In this document: positions 1 through 6,703 of the stretch, piece by piece
How the letters are laid out: each line of letters begins with the position of its first letter
How positions within the stretch are numbered: position 1 is the first letter of the stretch
NCBI GenBank assembly: GCA_032230565.1
Contig: JAVXWL010000154.1
Span: 1-12,276 of the forward strand
Source of the DNA: GCA-003244245 sp032230565
Lineage (GTDB): Bacteria > Actinomycetota > Actinomycetes > Mycobacteriales > Pseudonocardiaceae
Direction: 5' to 3'
DNA: 12,276 nucleotides
The notes under the pieces: model-generated
Told to the model about the DNA's origin: nothing
The model's database searches: none
What the model saw: only the letters and a program-made list of their open reading frames with translations
Program-made: the position numbers and the translations under genes

Positions 1-63
1 CACGACCGCCAACCCCACCGCGACACCCCCGACTTCAGCCCGATCAACAAAACCTCGACATGA
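1..63 (+). CDS. C-terminal fragment of unrecognised ORF (partial)
   Basis: Reading from base 1 the frame is open for 20 codons and ends at TGA 61-63, giving HDRQPHRDTPDFSPINKTST. It may be the tail of a gene that begins outside the window. No motif is recognisable, and the piece is too short to distinguish a true C-terminus from a chance frame. Confidence 0.25.
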   Translation, partial: HDRQPHRDTPDFSPINKTST

Positions 64-195
64 TCGTCAACGGCTCAGAACTATCGAGATACGCTCAGCT
101 GCCACAAGATCACCCAGATGAGCCAGAACCCCTGGTCCAGGCCGGGAAACAACACCCATGCCCCAACGAACCCAAGGGTTGTTTCTTAGAACGGG

Positions 196-431
196 GTGCG
201 GTCATTGAACGCGGATGCGGTGTTCTACCGGGGGTTTCGCTACCCAGCGGAGATCATCTCCCACTGCGTGTGGCTGTACTACCGCTTCCCGCTGAGCTTC
301 CTGAGGTTGAGGAGATGATGCTCGCGCGAGGTGTGGTCGTCTCGCACGAGACCATCCGGCAGTGGTGCGCCAAGTTCGGCGCCGCGTACGCGGCTGGCCT
401 GCGCCGACGCCGGGCCCGGGCCGGGGACAGC
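196..431 (+). pseudogene. IS6-family transposase remnant, frameshifted and truncated
   Basis: From GTG 196 the frame reads into FRYPAEIISHCVWLYYRFPL and then SF (about 235-300). This is the N-terminal signature of IS6-family DDE transposases. At about 298-302 the reading switches by one base to EVEEMMLARGVVVSHETIRQ, WCAKFGAAYA and a run of Arg, ending near GDS at 431. The family normally continues with a catalytic core beginning around W-H-x-D-E. That core is absent here and the downstream bases do not encode it in any frame. The element is therefore broken by a frameshift and cut before the catalytic domain. It lies against the truncated minus-strand protease gene at 493-783 and probably marks the event that removed the rest of that gene. 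Confidence 0.8.
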
Positions 432-492
432 GGTCGTTGCGGTTGGCCATCTCGGAGATCTACCCGCCCGGCGAGGGCACGGTCTTGCAAGA

Positions 493-783
493 TCACCGTG
501 GGACTGTCGGTCCCGATGATGTGCCCGATGAATTTGATGGCCCGGCTGATGTCGGGGTTTCATTGTCGTCGGGTTGGGGCATGGGCGCCGGCTCGGCGTT
601 GCGCACGCGCTCCGCTGTCCAGTCGCTCTGAGAGGGTTGGATAGGGCTAGCCGTTGAGTCAGCGTCCGGGGGCGGCGGGGGGGTGGAAGCGCTTGCGGAG
701 AACAGCGTCGTGATCCCCGCAGCGGCAGCGGCCACAACTGCAACGATCATTGCGAGTTTGCCTGTGCTGAAAAGTGTCACCAT
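493..783 (-). pseudogene. truncated secreted serine-protease precursor (signal peptide and propeptide only)
   Basis: The 96-residue product starts at ATG 783-781, with AGGGG six bases upstream. The N-terminus is a convincing Sec signal peptide: Lys9, then a hydrophobic stretch at about residues 10-29 ending in an SASAS region. A Pro/Ser-rich linker follows, then DWTAERVRNAEPAPMP (about residues 53-68). That segment is the W-T-x-E-R propeptide signature seen in the neighbouring protease (YWTPERM) and in many actinobacterial trypsin/V8-like peptidases. After a Ser/Gly/Pro tail it stops at 493 without any His, Asp or Ser catalytic segment. The gene reads as the exported sister of the protease at 863-1873, decapitated by rearrangement next to the IS6 remnant. 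A genuine short secreted protein is possible but less likely. Confidence 0.6.
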
Positions 784-803
784 CGTATACCCCTAACCAG
801 AAC

Positions 804-853
804 CTATGGCCCCGCCCAAACCAGTCTAACGACACGCTCCGGCAGGGCCATAG
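804..853 (-). terminator. 9-bp perfect inverted repeat between the two protease genes
   Basis: CTATGGCCC at 804-812 is the exact reverse complement of GGGCCATAG at 845-853, with a 32-base loop. It begins 10 bases beyond the stop codon of the minus-strand protease (863) and 20 bases before the start of the truncated one (783). A terminator or mRNA-stabilising hairpin is likely. There is no clear U-run, and a large loop is unusual for intrinsic termination. Confidence 0.4.
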
Positions 854-862
854 ATGTCGCCG

Positions 863-1873
863 TCAGGTCACGCTGCCCTGCGCGTCGAACATGGCCTTAA
901 CCGCGTCATCGAAGTAGGAGGACCGGTTGACGCCTGCGCTGTCGAGCGTGCTCATCACCCCGTCGACCTGCCCGATCCCCGTCGCGTTGTTGAAGCTCAT
1001 CAGCCACGGGCAGCCGCTGGAGCCACCCCCGAAGTTGCAACCGATCTTGATGGTGTAACCGCCACCGTCGCTGGTCCCGCCCTGGCACCACTGCTGGATT
1101 TCGCCGCCGTTGAAGTTGGACGGGTAGCCGAGGATCGTGACGTCCACATTCCTGGGGAAATTCCAGTTCAGGCCATTCCCGCCGACGACGTCCACGACCT
1201 TGTTGCCATTGAGCGGAAATGTGGTGACCATGGCGACGTCGCGACCGAGGTCGCTATTGTTGATCCAGGCGTCGAACGTGCGGAACTGCTTGGCCGAGAA
1301 AGTACCGAACGGCCTGACTCCGCTGCGGTAACGGGGGATGAACACCCAGTTCGTCATCCACGTTCCACCTTTGCCCCCGTGGACGCAATGCCCGGCGGTG
1401 ATTACGAGCTGCTTGGAGGTACTGTTGAGCGCGCTGGCCGAGGCCATGTAGTCGAGACCGGTGCTCGGGTTGTGGAAGTAGACCTTGCCGACAACCGCCG
1501 ACTCGGTGATCGTGGCCGCGAGCTGCAGGCCCTCGTCCGCGAGTGCGTTGGCGGCCGAGGCGATAGCTGCGGCGGAGGGAGTGGATCCGCTCAAACCCGT
1601 CGCCAACGCAAACGGTGACTTGGTCGGATCCGGAGCCAGGCCGCCACCCGGACCGGTAATAGGAATGGCCCGACTCATCCGCTCCGGGGTCCAATAGTCC
1701 GCGCCCAACTGGGCAATTTCCGCCGACTCCACCCGCTCTCCATTACTGAGGCGGGCAATCGAGCTCGTTGTCCCCGCAAGCTCTGCTGAACTGTACGGCG
1801 CCTCCCTACTGGCCGCTGCCGTCTGCCCAGTGACAGCCTCACCAGTCTGGTCCGCGTCTTCTGGATTACTCAT
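863..1873 (-). CDS. trypsin/V8-like serine protease without signal peptide
   Basis: This 336-residue protein has the chymotrypsin-fold triad. His162 lies in VITAGHCV, Asp212 in LGRDVAMV and Ser286 in GGGSSGCPW, where Cys288 replaces the second Gly of the usual GDSGGP. Cysteines at 163, 263, 279 and 288 could form disulfides. Residues 60-66 (YWTPERM) match the propeptide motif of secreted actinobacterial trypsin/V8-like peptidases, so residues 1-120 are probably a pro-region. The start ATG 1873 has a very strong site, AAGGAGGAGAT (1878-1888), eight bases from its core. An in-frame TAA at 1912-1910, with no ATG or GTG between, rules out an N-terminal extension. The N-terminus (MSNPEDADQTGEAV) is acidic and polar, with no signal peptide. 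The protein either acts inside the cell, leaves by a non-Sec route, or lost its leader. Its sister at 493-783 keeps one. Confidence 0.88.
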   Translation of the reverse strand: MSNPEDADQTGEAVTGQTAAASREAPYSSAELAGTTSSIARLSNGERVESAEIAQLGADYWTPERMSRAIPITGPGGGLAPDPTKSPFALATGLSGSTPSAAAIASAANALADEGLQLAATITESAVVGKVYFHNPSTGLDYMASASALNSTSKQLVITAGHCVHGGKGGTWMTNWVFIPRYRSGVRPFGTFSAKQFRTFDAWINNSDLGRDVAMVTTFPLNGNKVVDVVGGNGLNWNFPRNVDVTILGYPSNFNGGEIQQWCQGGTSDGGGYTIKIGCNFGGGSSGCPWLMSFNNATGIGQVDGVMSTLDSAGVNRSSYFDDAVKAMFDAQGSVT

Positions 1874-1970
1874 GAGTATCTCCTCCTTGTCGTCACTCGC
1901 CTGACGTTGTTAAGGAGGCCGTGCTGACCGTCGTAGATACCGTGGCGGGCGATGCTTTTCCCGTCCCGCC

Positions 1971-2135
1971 CTAGCGGGTCGCGGACACCGGCTGCCCGAG
2001 ATGGGCGACGCGGGTCATGCGGCGGTGCAGGACGATCTCGCGGAACTGATGGAGGATGGCAGCGGTGGGGGCGTGTAGCCATTCGCCGTTGACCGGCAGG
2101 AGGATCGTCGGGAGATCGGAGTCGGTGCTCGCCAT
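1971..2135 (-). CDS. small ORF or gene fragment, unknown function
   Basis: A minus-strand frame from ATG 2135 to TAG 1971 encodes 54 residues. It begins MASTDSDLPTILLPVNGEW, continues LHAPTAAILHQFREIVLHRR and ends LGQPVSATR. The composition is protein-like and the third positions are GC-rich, but I recognise no family. No ribosome binding site precedes the ATG, and the frame is closed upstream by a TGA near 2190. It may be the C-terminal relic of a larger gene. A competing plus-strand frame across the same bases is shorter. Confidence 0.3.
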   Translation of the reverse strand: MASTDSDLPTILLPVNGEWLHAPTAAILHQFREIVLHRRMTRVAHLGQPVSATR

Positions 2136-2381
2136 GAACACCGGCTCGACATCGCACGACGCGGGAGCCCCCCTGGAGCAGGGGTTTCAGAGTTGGCTGG
2201 CCGGTGAAGATCGCACTGCGGGTTGACATTGTTGATCAGGACGGTTGGCGGGTGGCCAACGCGGTGGCGCAGGCGGTGGGTGAGCGCACCACCCAGCCCT
2301 GCGCAGGTGTACAGGGCGCCGGTCACGGGCTAAGGTTCCGTCACCCTCGCTCGATTACATCCCCGTTCGGCCGCGGGCGCC
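2136..2381. other. gene-poor stretch, nothing firmly assignable
   Basis: Both strands carry open frames with GC-rich third positions. One on the plus strand begins VKIALRVDIVDQDGW near 2202, and one on the minus strand contains PPTVLINNVNPQCDLHRP. Neither has a convincing start, ribosome binding site or recognisable family. Together with the flanking fragments this looks like decayed coding sequence. Confidence 0.3.
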
Positions 2382-2654
2382 GTGGTCGGGCGTGTAAGTG
2401 GCGGGCGCCACGATCTAGGCAGCGCAGTCTCCGACCGTGGCTCTCCACGTGACCATGCGAACGGCGTCCAGAGCTTCCACATCAACGACGGTGACTTTGT
2501 GGAGTACGGCCCATACTTCACCGCAGACGTCAAAGGCCTGTATGACTGGATCTCCGATCCTGCCAACCTGGCGGCGTTGCATTTGATGGGCAGCCCGCGG
2601 AGTCGGCCCGCCCGGGCACGGCTGACACTGCGGCACCGTGAATCGCGAGAGTGA
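2382..2654 (+). pseudogene. unidentified ORF or gene fragment with protein-like core
   Basis: The plus-strand frame from GTG 2382 to TGA 2654 has an unremarkable beginning and end. Its core, about 2451-2598, is strongly protein-like: FHINDGDFVEYGPYF, then TADVKGLYDWISDPANLAAL. Third positions there are mostly G or C. The C-terminal part (SRPARARLTLRHRE) reads like out-of-frame sequence. I do not recognise the family. No good ribosome binding site precedes any candidate start. The most economical reading is an internal piece of a former gene; a small intact protein of up to 90 residues is possible. Confidence 0.35.
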
Positions 2655-2705
2655 CGGCCGGGCCGACCTCGCCGCGTCCGGCCTACCGGATGGCCGCAGC
2701 GGTAG

Positions 2706-3011
2706 TCAGACTCGCACATCAAGGTCCACGCGGAACACTTGCGCTGGGTGGTCCTCCCAACTGCGTCCCTTGACGACCTTCAGCATGGCCGGCCCGTCTC
2801 GGACCGCGCGGAACGTCAACACGTGGACGCCGGGCGCTCCGCGCGGGATCGCCGGCGCCTCGTAGTGGTCGTCGATCAATTGTAATTCGTCGGTGACAAG
2901 GTCGAGGCGCCACAGGTATCCCGTGGTCGGCGTCTCGGGCAGCCTGACCACGATCTCGTCACCGACGGGGACGGTCCGACGGCTACCGTCGTCGTCGAGT
3001 ATCAGCTCCAT
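2706..3011 (-). CDS. chagasin-family (I42) cysteine-protease inhibitor
   Basis: The 101-residue product shows the three inhibitory loops of the chagasin family in the right order and spacing. They are PETPTTGYLW at residues 25-34 (family consensus NPTTGYxW), a G-x-P-G loop around residues 58-61 (RGAPG), and KGRSWE at 81-86 in place of the usual RPW loop. Its length is typical for bacterial members. These proteins insert the loops into the active-site cleft of papain-like C1 peptidases. There is no signal peptide, so this one should stay in the cytoplasm. The ATG at 3011 follows GAGAGGGG three bases upstream, and a CCTACGTAGG palindrome lies 16 bases before the start. The window also encodes a leaderless C1 peptidase (6704-7474), an obvious candidate target, though they sit on opposite strands about 3.7 kb apart. 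Confidence 0.85.
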   Translation of the reverse strand: MELILDDDGSRRTVPVGDEIVVRLPETPTTGYLWRLDLVTDELQLIDDHYEAPAIPRGAPGVHVLTFRAVRDGPAMLKVVKGRSWEDHPAQVFRVDLDVRV

Positions 3012-3026
3012 GGTCCCCTCTCAGAC

Positions 3027-3036
3027 CCTACGTAGG
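3027..3036. promoter_or_regulatory. CCTACGTAGG palindrome upstream of the inhibitor gene
   Basis: A perfect 10-bp palindrome lies 16 bases upstream of the inhibitor ATG. Together with the next three bases it forms CCTACGTAGGACG (3027-3039). This matches CCTGAGTAGGACG at 6438-6450, upstream of the C1 peptidase, at 11 of 13 positions. It could be an operator, but the function is inference. Confidence 0.35.
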
Positions 3037-3149
3037 ACGGCGACGGAAACGGCCTCGCAAGCTCCTCTACGCAGTCGCACTCCACCACCGCCGGCAAGAA
3101 CAGCCCTTCCATCATGCACGCCTGCTGCTATCCTTCTCCGTCCTGTCAT

Positions 3150-3395
3150 GCGCGTGTCGCCACCACTCCCAGGAACGGCTGAACAAGGAAATCCGCCGCC
3201 GCACGGACGTCGTCGGCATCTTCGGTCGGCCGCCCAGCCCTGGTCCGTCTCGTCGGTGCCGTCCTGGCCGAACAAAACGACGAGTGGACCGCAGACCGCC
3301 GTTACACGGGGGCTGGAACTACCCGCTAAAGCAGAATGCGCATCATCTCCGTCCAGTCCGATCCCGCCCTCGGCGAGCACATTGTAACGACCCAA
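3150..3395 (+). pseudogene. IS256-family (mutator-type) transposase C-terminal remnant
   Basis: From 3173 one frame reads ERLNKEIRRRTDVVGIF, the highly conserved C-terminal segment of IS256-family transposases. After a one-base shift near 3225 the reading continues as ALVRLVGAVLAEQNDEWTAD and RRYTG, another family hallmark, to a stop at 3329. Further out-of-frame pieces resembling the family tail (LELPAKA, SRMRII) extend to about 3350. The sequence just before ERLN fits a decayed W-S-x-N-P-Q-E. At least two frameshifts and loss of the catalytic part make this a dead relic. Confidence 0.75.
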
Positions 3396-3426
3396 ACACT
3401 TACCGCCTAAAATCCAAAGAATCAGG

Positions 3427-3596
3427 TGTCAACGGCCAAGTTGTGGTCCCCGCTGGTGGCCAACTAAAAGTCCCCACCCTCCGGGTTGGGACTGTCCGAT
3501 TAACGGTGTAACGGCCAGTAATCGGACAGTTCCAACTGGCCACCAACGGGGACTCAGATCTGGCCACCAGCGGAGACTTTTTCATGGCCACGGACA
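3427..3596. mobile_element. 170-bp palindromic mini-element (MITE) with IS21-like ends and 5-bp target duplication
   Basis: The element starts TGTCAACGGCCA (3427-3438) and ends TGGCCACGGACA (3585-3596), inverted copies matching at 9 of 12 positions. It is flanked on both sides by TCAGG (3422-3426 and 3597-3601), a plausible target-site duplication. The inverted similarity runs through the whole element. GTCCCCGCTGGTGGCCA (3446-3462) pairs with 3561-3577 at 16 of 17, and 3488-3502 pairs with 3519-3533 at 14 of 15, around a 16-base loop. Repeated TGGCCACCA-CGG-GACT units (3537-3554 and 3561-3578) resemble the termini of IS21-type elements of actinomycetes as I remember them. It has no coding capacity, so it would depend on a transposase elsewhere. 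It may also supply promoter or terminator sequence to the regulator gene 155 bases downstream. Confidence 0.7.
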
Positions 3597-3751
3597 TCAG
3601 GCTGGGGAATCTCATACGTTACTCCGTCGCACGTGACCAACGGCTTCATGACTGCTGTATTTTTTCTTGTCGTCAGTATCTCTTCTCGGGGAGGAACGAG
3701 GGGCCGATTACTTGTTCACCGGGGTCTGTGGTCCGTGTGAGGAGGCTGGCC

Positions 3752-6430
3752 GTGGGCGCAAGTTGGCCGTTGGTGGGACGGGTCAAGGAGTTGTTGGCCT
3801 GCGAGCAGGCGTTAGGCGCTACCGGGATGGGCGGGGTGGTGCTGGCCGGGGCGCCGGGGGTGGGCAAGACCCGGCTGGCCCGCGAAGCGCTGGCCAGGGC
3901 TGAAGTCGCGGGGTGCACGTCGTGGTGGGTAGTGGCCTCGCGGGCGGCGTCGTCGATTCCATTCGGAGCGGTGGCCCATCTGGTCCCGCCCACGCTAAGC
4001 AGCGGCGCTGACCGGTTTGCGGTTTTGCAACGGACTGGTGAGTGGTTGGCCGCGTCGGCTTCGGATCGGCGCCCCGTACTAGGGATCGACGATGCGCAGT
4101 GGCTCGATGACAGTTCGGCAGTCTTGATTCAGGATCTAATCCTGACCGGGTTGGTATCCGTGGTCGCTACTGTCCGGTCCGGGGAGCAGGCCCCGGATCC
4201 GGTGACGGCTCTGTGGAAAGACGGGCTGGCCGACTGGGTCGAGGTTCAGGCACTGAGTCGGGCCGAAACCACCGAGTTGGTGGAGGCCGGGCTTGGTGGG
4301 CCGGTGGATGGGTTGACCGCCGAGCGGTTGTGGCAGCTGAGCTTCGGCAACGCGCTGTACCTGCGGGAACTGGTCCGAGGAGGTGTGGATACCGGCGCGC
4401 TCGTCCGCACGGGTCGAGTCTGGCGCTGGCAGGGACCTATACGTGCGGCAGGGCGCCTGGTCGAGCTGTTGCAAGTCCGGATTGGGAACCTGCCGATGAT
4501 CGTGCGACAGCTCGTGGAGCTGGTGGCCTTCGGTGAGCCACTAGATGTGGAGGCCCTGCAGCGGGTCGGTATGGAACCCGCGGTGGTGGAGGTTGCTGAG
4601 GCAGCTGGTCTGCTGTGCAGCGTCTCGACCGGGCACGGGATCGAGGTCCGGCTGGCTCATCCGTTGTTCGGTGAAGCCCTCCGAGCCCGGATCTCGCCGC
4701 TGCGGGCCCGGGCTGTGTGCGGGACGCTGGCCAAGACTCTGCCCGCGACCGGAGCCACCGAGACTCACGATGCTCTGCGATTGGCTGTGTGGCACCTCAA
4801 CGCGGGGACGTCCTGCGAGCCGGGTCTGCTGGTGGAAGCCGCAACGGCCGCGCTGGCTGGCTTCGACTACCCGCTGGCCGAACGGCTGGCGCGAATTGCG
4901 GGCGCGGCCGGTGGCGGCCTGGCAGCTGACCAGGCGTTAGCTGAGGCGCTGGTGGGTCAGGGCCAGGCCGAGCAAGCCGAGGTGATCGTCGCCGGGCTGG
5001 CCCTGGACGGTGCGTCCCCCGCCGAGCGGGCAGCGTTGACTCGTACCCGGACATTGAACCTGCACTGGGGTCTGGGTCGACCAGCGGAAGCCGAAGCCGT
5101 GCTGAGTGCAACGGAAGGGGCGATCGCTGATTCGGCGTGCCGGGATGAGCTGGCTTGTTTACGGGCCAAGTTCCTGCAGTACGCCGGGTGGTGCGCCGAC
5201 GCAGTAGACCTCGCTAGCGAGGTCCTGGCACGTCCCGACGCGACCGAGGCCGCGGTCTCGGACAGCCTGGTCGTCCTGTGTCAATCTCTGACCGGCTTGG
5301 GAAAATACGATCAGTCTATTACGACTGGTAAACGAGGTGCCGAGTTCGAACGGAGGCGACACGACCGGAGGCGACACGACGGGTCCTGGTCGATGGCCGA
5401 GGACGAGGTCGTCTCGGGGTGGTGCATGGGGTGCTTGTGGGGCGGACGGCTGGTCGAATCCGAGGCCCTGGCCACGTCGGGCTACGAGCGGTCGATCGCG
5501 ATCCGCTGGCCGCTGAGCACTGCTGTATGGGCCCTGTGGCTGGGAGAAGCCAGCCGGGCACGAGGACAGCTGACCGTCGCGTTGCGCTGGCTTCGGGAGG
5601 CGGCGGCGCTCGTGCAGAGCGGCGATTTTTGTCACCCGTACCGTTCGTTCGTCGGCCACGCCGTGTTCGGTTGTTTGGCCCGCGCCGCCGCCCAGACCGG
5701 CGAGGCCGCCGAGGCCCAGGCCGCATTGGCCGACGCCGACGCACTGGCCCGGCCATCCACAGCGGTGATGGACTCGTTCTTCGGACCGATCCACGCCTGG
5801 CTGGCGGTGGCCCGGGGCGAGGTTACGACGGGGATCGAGCTGGCGCTGAAGACGGCCGACGTCGAGCGGCACCGCGGCAATGCTGGTTTCGAGATCATCG
5901 CGTTGCATGATGTCGTACGGTTGGGCGCACCCGGTCGGGTTGCTGGGCGGTTGGCCGAGCTGGCCCCGATGGTGGAAGGCCGGCTGGCTCCCCTTTACAC
6001 CGCCCACGCCGCCGCGTTGGCCGCCGCCGATGGTACGGGGCTCGACGTGATAGCCACGGCCTTCGCCGAATTGGGCTACACCCTGCTGGCAGCCGAAGCA
6101 GCTACTCAAGCCGCAACCGCGCACCGGTCGGCCGGCCACCGGACCCGGATGGGCGCCTCAGCAGCTTGCGCGCGCGCCCTAGCCGCCCGCTGCGACGGAG
6201 CCCGCACCCCGGCGCTGGCCACCCTTGCCCCGGCGGTGGAGCTAACTCGGCGGGAGAACGAGATCGCCCGGCTGGCCGCGACCGGCCTGTCCAGCCGGGT
6301 GATCGCCGAGCGGCTGGTGGTCGCAGTGCGCACCGTAGATAACATCCTCGGTGCGGTCTATGCCAAACTCGGCATCGGCGGGCGGGATGAACTAGCAACG
6401 GCGTTGGTACAGACCACCAGCCGTATTTGA
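3752..6430 (+). CDS. LuxR-family ATP-binding transcriptional regulator (LAL type)
   Basis: The 892-residue protein has the full layout of large ATP-binding LuxR (MalT-like) regulators. An N-terminal AAA-type ATPase carries Walker A GAPGVGKT (33-40) and a Walker B region LGIDDAQWLD (Asp113/Asp114). A long helical, TPR-like middle follows. The C-terminal LuxR helix-turn-helix (about 831-885) contains LTRRENEIARLAATGLSS, the recognition segment IAERLVVAVRTVDNI and AKLGI. I chose GTG 3752 because GAGGAGG lies six bases upstream and the product begins WPLVGRVKEL, as is usual for the family. An earlier in-frame start at 3584 falls inside the palindromic element and adds non-conserved sequence. Codons 21, 396 and 470 are TTA, rare in such genomes, which would make translation depend on the bldA-type tRNA. 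Residues around 534-544 contain a duplicated RRRHD. It may control the adjacent protease/DUF1036 genes; this is inferred from proximity. Confidence 0.92.
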   Translation: MGASWPLVGRVKELLACEQALGATGMGGVVLAGAPGVGKTRLAREALARAEVAGCTSWWVVASRAASSIPFGAVAHLVPPTLSSGADRFAVLQRTGEWLAASASDRRPVLGIDDAQWLDDSSAVLIQDLILTGLVSVVATVRSGEQAPDPVTALWKDGLADWVEVQALSRAETTELVEAGLGGPVDGLTAERLWQLSFGNALYLRELVRGGVDTGALVRTGRVWRWQGPIRAAGRLVELLQVRIGNLPMIVRQLVELVAFGEPLDVEALQRVGMEPAVVEVAEAAGLLCSVSTGHGIEVRLAHPLFGEALRARISPLRARAVCGTLAKTLPATGATETHDALRLAVWHLNAGTSCEPGLLVEAATAALAGFDYPLAERLARIAGAAGGGLAADQALAEALVGQGQAEQAEVIVAGLALDGASPAERAALTRTRTLNLHWGLGRPAEAEAVLSATEGAIADSACRDELACLRAKFLQYAGWCADAVDLASEVLARPDATEAAVSDSLVVLCQSLTGLGKYDQSITTGKRGAEFERRRHDRRRHDGSWSMAEDEVVSGWCMGCLWGGRLVESEALATSGYERSIAIRWPLSTAVWALWLGEASRARGQLTVALRWLREAAALVQSGDFCHPYRSFVGHAVFGCLARAAAQTGEAAEAQAALADADALARPSTAVMDSFFGPIHAWLAVARGEVTTGIELALKTADVERHRGNAGFEIIALHDVVRLGAPGRVAGRLAELAPMVEGRLAPLYTAHAAALAAADGTGLDVIATAFAELGYTLLAAEAATQAATAHRSAGHRTRMGASAACARALAARCDGARTPALATLAPAVELTRRENEIARLAATGLSSRVIAERLVVAVRTVDNILGAVYAKLGIGGRDELATALVQTTSRI
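5351..5380 (+). repeat. exact tandem duplication of 15 bp inside the regulator gene
   Basis: CGGAGGCGACACGAC occurs twice in direct succession (5351-5365 and 5366-5380). The repeat is in frame and duplicates the residues RRRHD. The identity of the two copies suggests a recent slippage event, or one maintained in a surface loop of the helical region. Confidence 0.9.
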
Positions 6431-6434
6431 CACC

Positions 6435-6525
6435 GTACCTGAGTAGGACGAAGCCCCCCGTAGGTACTCGACGCTATGTGGGCTGGAAAAGAGAGTAGTC
6501 GCTACTCCTGACACCCACTCCAGCC
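6435..6525. promoter_or_regulatory. palindrome-rich region between the regulator and the C1 peptidase gene
   Basis: Three nested inverted repeats occur just after the regulator stop. GTACCT (6435-6440) pairs with AGGTAC (6462-6467). GAGTAG-TCG-CTACTC is at 6493-6507. GGCTGGA (6481-6487) pairs with TCCAGCC (6519-6525) around the second one. The CTACTC-type palindrome recurs at 8431-8446. They could be operator sites for the adjacent regulator or a terminator-like structure for its mRNA. The remaining 180 bases to the peptidase start show no gene and no clear -35/-10 pair. Confidence 0.4.
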
Positions 6526-6703
6526 GGGCCTACCGTGAAGCTGGTGCTGACCCTATTCACTAATTGACCAGTCGTAGAGGTTCAGTGACGGCGGCTGGGA
6601 ACGTTACACGGCGAGGCTCATGCCGGGTAAGGACCCGCCGTTCGCCTGGTGACGAGCTCGCTTAAGTATCCAAGGTGTTCACATTTGCGGAAGGATCGAA
6701 GAC

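Noticed and set aside
60..644. 194-residue plus-strand ORF as one gene
   Set aside because: Only about 303-431 matches the IS6 transposase. The rest is out of frame or overlaps the minus-strand protease precursor, so it is a frameshifted relic within a chance frame.
854..1618. 254-residue plus-strand ORF
   Set aside because: Antisense shadow of the serine protease, whose catalytic motifs and ribosome binding site are on the other strand.
3584..3751. N-terminal extension of the LAL regulator from ATG 3584
   Set aside because: The ATG lies inside the palindromic mini-element. The extension is unlike the family, and GTG 3752 has a strong ribosome binding site followed by the conserved start of the ATPase domain.
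5159..6139. 326-residue minus-strand ORF
   Set aside because: Antisense shadow of the LAL regulator; composition rich in Gly, Arg and Gln, with no domain.
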